64,000 nucleotides of DNA from Bacillota bacterium (GTDB lineage: Bacteria; Bacillota; Sulfobacillia; RBS10-35; JAJYVN01), in NCBI GenBank assembly GCA_021797775.1, contig JAJZZC010000004.1, forward strand, positions 1 to 64,000, given 5' to 3'. Both the position numbers and the translations under genes were made by a program. Numbering within the stretch: the first letter of the stretch is position 1; each line of letters starts with the position of its first letter. Under the pieces are notes generated by a model. The model was given only the letters and a program-made list of their open reading frames with translations, had not been told where the DNA came from and did no database searches. This document shows positions 60,806-64,000 of this stretch, in pieces.

Positions 60806-62317
60806 GTGAGTGGCGTGGCGGAGGGAAGTGGCCGGGGCGGCCGGGGCCCGCGGTGGGCGCCCCCGTCCGGTTCGCGGGGAGCGAGCGAAGATGCGGCGAA
60901 ATTCTCACGTCGGCAGGCACTTCGGGCGTCGGCCGCCGGGTTGGCCGCGGTCGCCGTCAGTCAGGCGGTCGTGGCCGCCCCAAGCGTCGCAGCCGCGGCT
61001 CTGACGCCGGCTGATCCGACGACGACCGTGGTATGGAATCCACTCTGCAGCTATTTCTCGTTCTCCCCAAAGGTAGCCCTGCCGCTGATCGCGGATGCCA
61101 CAGGTCCATTCTTGTCGAAGCACCCCGGCCTGCGGCTGAAGTCAGCCGGGGTGATGCTTAATACTGGCGCGACCGTAGCCTCCATCCTCGCCGGCGCGGG
61201 CCCAGACGTGTTTCCAGACAACAGCGTGTCGCCGTACACCAGTCAGCACATGGTTCTGGATCTTGCACCGTACATGAGCCAGGACAACGTACCGGCCAGC
61301 CTCTTCGCCACGAGTCAGATGGCGAAGTTTACCTCGCCGCTAGGCCAGGTGTTCATGTTGCCCAGCTATACGGGCGCTACGGCGCTGATTGTGAATGAGA
61401 GCCTGCTCGACGAGGCGGGGCTCACCTATCCCCAGCCGGACTGGACATATCTACAGTGGACGAGTCTGTTCAGGTCCATGGCACGCAAGACGACGAAGGG
61501 CTTGCGTTACGGGACGACGCTATTCGACGCTTACACCGCTCCCAGCGCCTTCTACTTTCACGGTTTCGGAGCCTCGCTTGTGTCTGAATCTAATCCCAGT
61601 CGCTGCGGTCTGGACCAAGCGGGTGGCTTGGAGTGCACCACATGGATCTATGAGTTGCTACATGACAACCTCGCCTTTTTCGCGGACGGCGGTCAGTTCG
61701 CGGCGATGAAGTCGTACGGGGAGGGGTTGGTCGTGGCCCCTCACGTGTGGCAACAGCGATTGTTCCTGTGGCCGGGCGTGCTCTCCGGCACTAAGTGGGA
61801 CTTCTATCCCATGCCGGTTTGGCCCGTGCGGCCTGCGTCCTTCACCAACTCCGACTTTTGGGCGATCAACGCCAGCACCAAGGTGCCGGAGGCGGCCTGG
61901 GAGTTGCTGAAGTGGTTGACGGTCGATGGTACCTACTCGCGACTGTTCATGCGCTTCGGACTGACCCCACCCAATCTGAAGTCGCTCTGGCCCGAGTGGG
62001 AGAGCGTGGTGCTCAGCGTGGCGCCTATCTACCGTGGCAAGAACCTGGGGGTCTTCGGTCAGTACGTTCTCGCAGACCACGTGTACCCGGGCCGTGACTT
62101 CGCGTACCAGAGCGACACGGCGCGCAGCTTTCTGTCCGCCGGGATGAGCCAGATCTGGTCCGGCACCGTCACCCCGGAACTGGGGATCCGCCAGACAGTC
62201 CAACGGGTGAACGCCTTCGAAACGGCGGCGGCGGCGACGAGCAAACCGCTGCCGTCTGGTCTCATCGACCAGTTCCCGCAGGCGCCCACGGGAAAGACAT
62301 CAGGGGCGAGTGGGTGA
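60806..62317 (+). CDS. Family 1 extracellular solute-binding protein with Tat-type signal
   Basis: 503 residues. FSRRQALRASAAGLAAVAVS is a twin-arginine signal sequence after about 35 low-complexity residues. The mature domain has the family 1 sugar-binder layout: ADATGPFLSKHPGLRLK, ILAGAGPDVFPDNS, FMLPSYTGATALIVNESLLD, LDEAGLTYPQPDWTYLQW, and KVPEAAWELLKWLTVDG. It would deliver a sugar or oligosaccharide to an ABC importer, but no permease or ATPase gene is present in the window. The GTG at 60806 is used; the GTG at 60815 has better ribosome-site spacing. A hairpin follows the stop. Confidence 0.88.
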   Translation: MSGVAEGSGRGGRGPRWAPPSGSRGASEDAAKFSRRQALRASAAGLAAVAVSQAVVAAPSVAAAALTPADPTTTVVWNPLCSYFSFSPKVALPLIADATGPFLSKHPGLRLKSAGVMLNTGATVASILAGAGPDVFPDNSVSPYTSQHMVLDLAPYMSQDNVPASLFATSQMAKFTSPLGQVFMLPSYTGATALIVNESLLDEAGLTYPQPDWTYLQWTSLFRSMARKTTKGLRYGTTLFDAYTAPSAFYFHGFGASLVSESNPSRCGLDQAGGLECTTWIYELLHDNLAFFADGGQFAAMKSYGEGLVVAPHVWQQRLFLWPGVLSGTKWDFYPMPVWPVRPASFTNSDFWAINASTKVPEAAWELLKWLTVDGTYSRLFMRFGLTPPNLKSLWPEWESVVLSVAPIYRGKNLGVFGQYVLADHVYPGRDFAYQSDTARSFLSAGMSQIWSGTVTPELGIRQTVQRVNAFETAAAATSKPLPSGLIDQFPQAPTGKTSGASG

Positions 62318-62322
62318 GAGAG

Positions 62323-62354
62323 GGGCCCCGGCCCGCGGTAGCGAGTCGGGGCCC
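62323..62354 (+). terminator. 8-bp GC hairpin after the solute-binding protein gene
   Basis: GGGCCCCG (62323-62330) pairs with CGGGGCCC (62347-62354), 5 bp past the stop. No T-run. The rest of 62318-62741 holds no recognised gene. Confidence 0.5.
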
Positions 62355-62741
62355 GCACCACCCGACGCCCTCAAGGACCGAATCCGCGCCGCCACCGGCA
62401 TCCCCGCGCGTGCGGTTCAGTTCGGAACGCGCCCCGGGGCGCATCGCGATGCTGTGGGCGGCCGTAACGAACGGCCGTGCGGGCGCCGACACGTGCGGCG
62501 CCTGCACGGCACCCCGCTTGCACCGCTGTCCGCTGGGACGCCGGGTACGACGGTGCCCGGGGCTGGCCCTGGCTCCACGTGGCAGCCCCCACAGAGCCAC
62601 GCCCACAGGTTTGCGTCACGCCCCGCGCCCCCTGACCCCGGAAAGCTGGCGGCGGTGTCACCGTGCGCCACGCCAACGGCAGTTCGGGGTCGTCTCTCCC
62701 GGCCGTCACGCGGGCGGGGACGGCGCTCGCGCGCCGGAGCC

Positions 62742-64000
<1,259 letters not shown>

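Overview
The window is very GC-rich DNA, and most genes start with GTG or ATG behind a strong purine-rich Shine-Dalgarno site. The gene content points to a high-GC, endospore-forming Bacillota (Firmicutes) lineage, of the Limnochordia/Symbiobacterium/Thermaerobacter kind. The evidence is a GerW (YtfJ)-DUF2953 (YtfI)-ScpB-ScpA-site-2-protease neighbourhood, the MrfAB (YprAB) repair pair, a YqhH-like SNF2 helicase, a ClpC-type N-domain protein and Ku-LigD end joining. This placement is inferred from gene families; no rRNA or intact tRNA was seen.

Layout. 1-4.4 kb: an ABC exporter with an N-terminal zinc ribbon (cut by the window edge), a DUF1854 protein and a deacetylase-like protein. 4.4-7.4 kb: a repeat-rich spacer with a tRNA T-arm-like remnant, then an overlapping AlbA_2/Schlafen-like plus ParA-like pair that resembles an accessory or defence module. 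7.6-10.6 kb: arsR-arsC and a GH98-like hydrolase. 10.9-14.9 kb: mrfA-mrfB. 14.9-17.6 kb: a gene-poor kilobase, a 61-aa membrane peptide, a highly structured RNA-like element and an MFS gene broken by frameshifts. 17.9-25.5 kb: argG, a MauE/DoxX-like membrane protein, an SDR without its catalytic Tyr, a Gfo/Idh/MocA oxidoreductase, iolB, and an overlapping ACT/DUF5612-SRPBCC pair. 25.8-31 kb: trxA, a MITE-like element, an HxlR regulator, a SNF2 helicase and ligD-pol/ku. 31.4-38 kb: the sporulation/chromosome-segregation block. 38.4-45 kb: a second, inverted MITE copy, a second Gfo/Idh/MocA gene, IS200/IS605-like and AbrB-like pieces, a lytic transglycosylase and coaE. 45.3-51.7 kb: mutM, a 66-aa protein, glyA, a broken beta-propeller gene, a Clp-N protein, DUF192 and a PQQ-type propeller. 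52-55.2 kb: a marR-ABC exporter operon. 55.6-64 kb: 2-hydroxyacid dehydrogenase, HpcH/HpaI aldolase, aminoglycoside-phosphotransferase-fold kinase, an IS21 remnant, two secreted proteins (one a Tat-type solute-binding protein), D-lyxose isomerase and a PfkB kinase cut by the window edge.

Working together. The sugar genes (IolB, two MocA-type dehydrogenases, HpcH/HpaI aldolase, hydroxyacid dehydrogenase, lyxose isomerase, PfkB kinase, solute-binding protein, GH98-like hydrolase) suggest use of inositol, uronate or pentose compounds, but they are scattered and no ABC permease is present. MrfAB, MutM, Ku and LigD-Pol form a DNA-repair set suited to spores. Mobile DNA is present only as remnants: a MITE-like family with solo ends, an IS21 left end with a frameshifted istA, an IS200/IS605-type end and a possible transposase fragment.

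The features most worth following up are the AlbA_2/ParA pair, the three-way-junction RNA-like element at 16177-16343, the MITE-like family, and ScpB with a roughly 330-residue low-complexity N-terminal arm.
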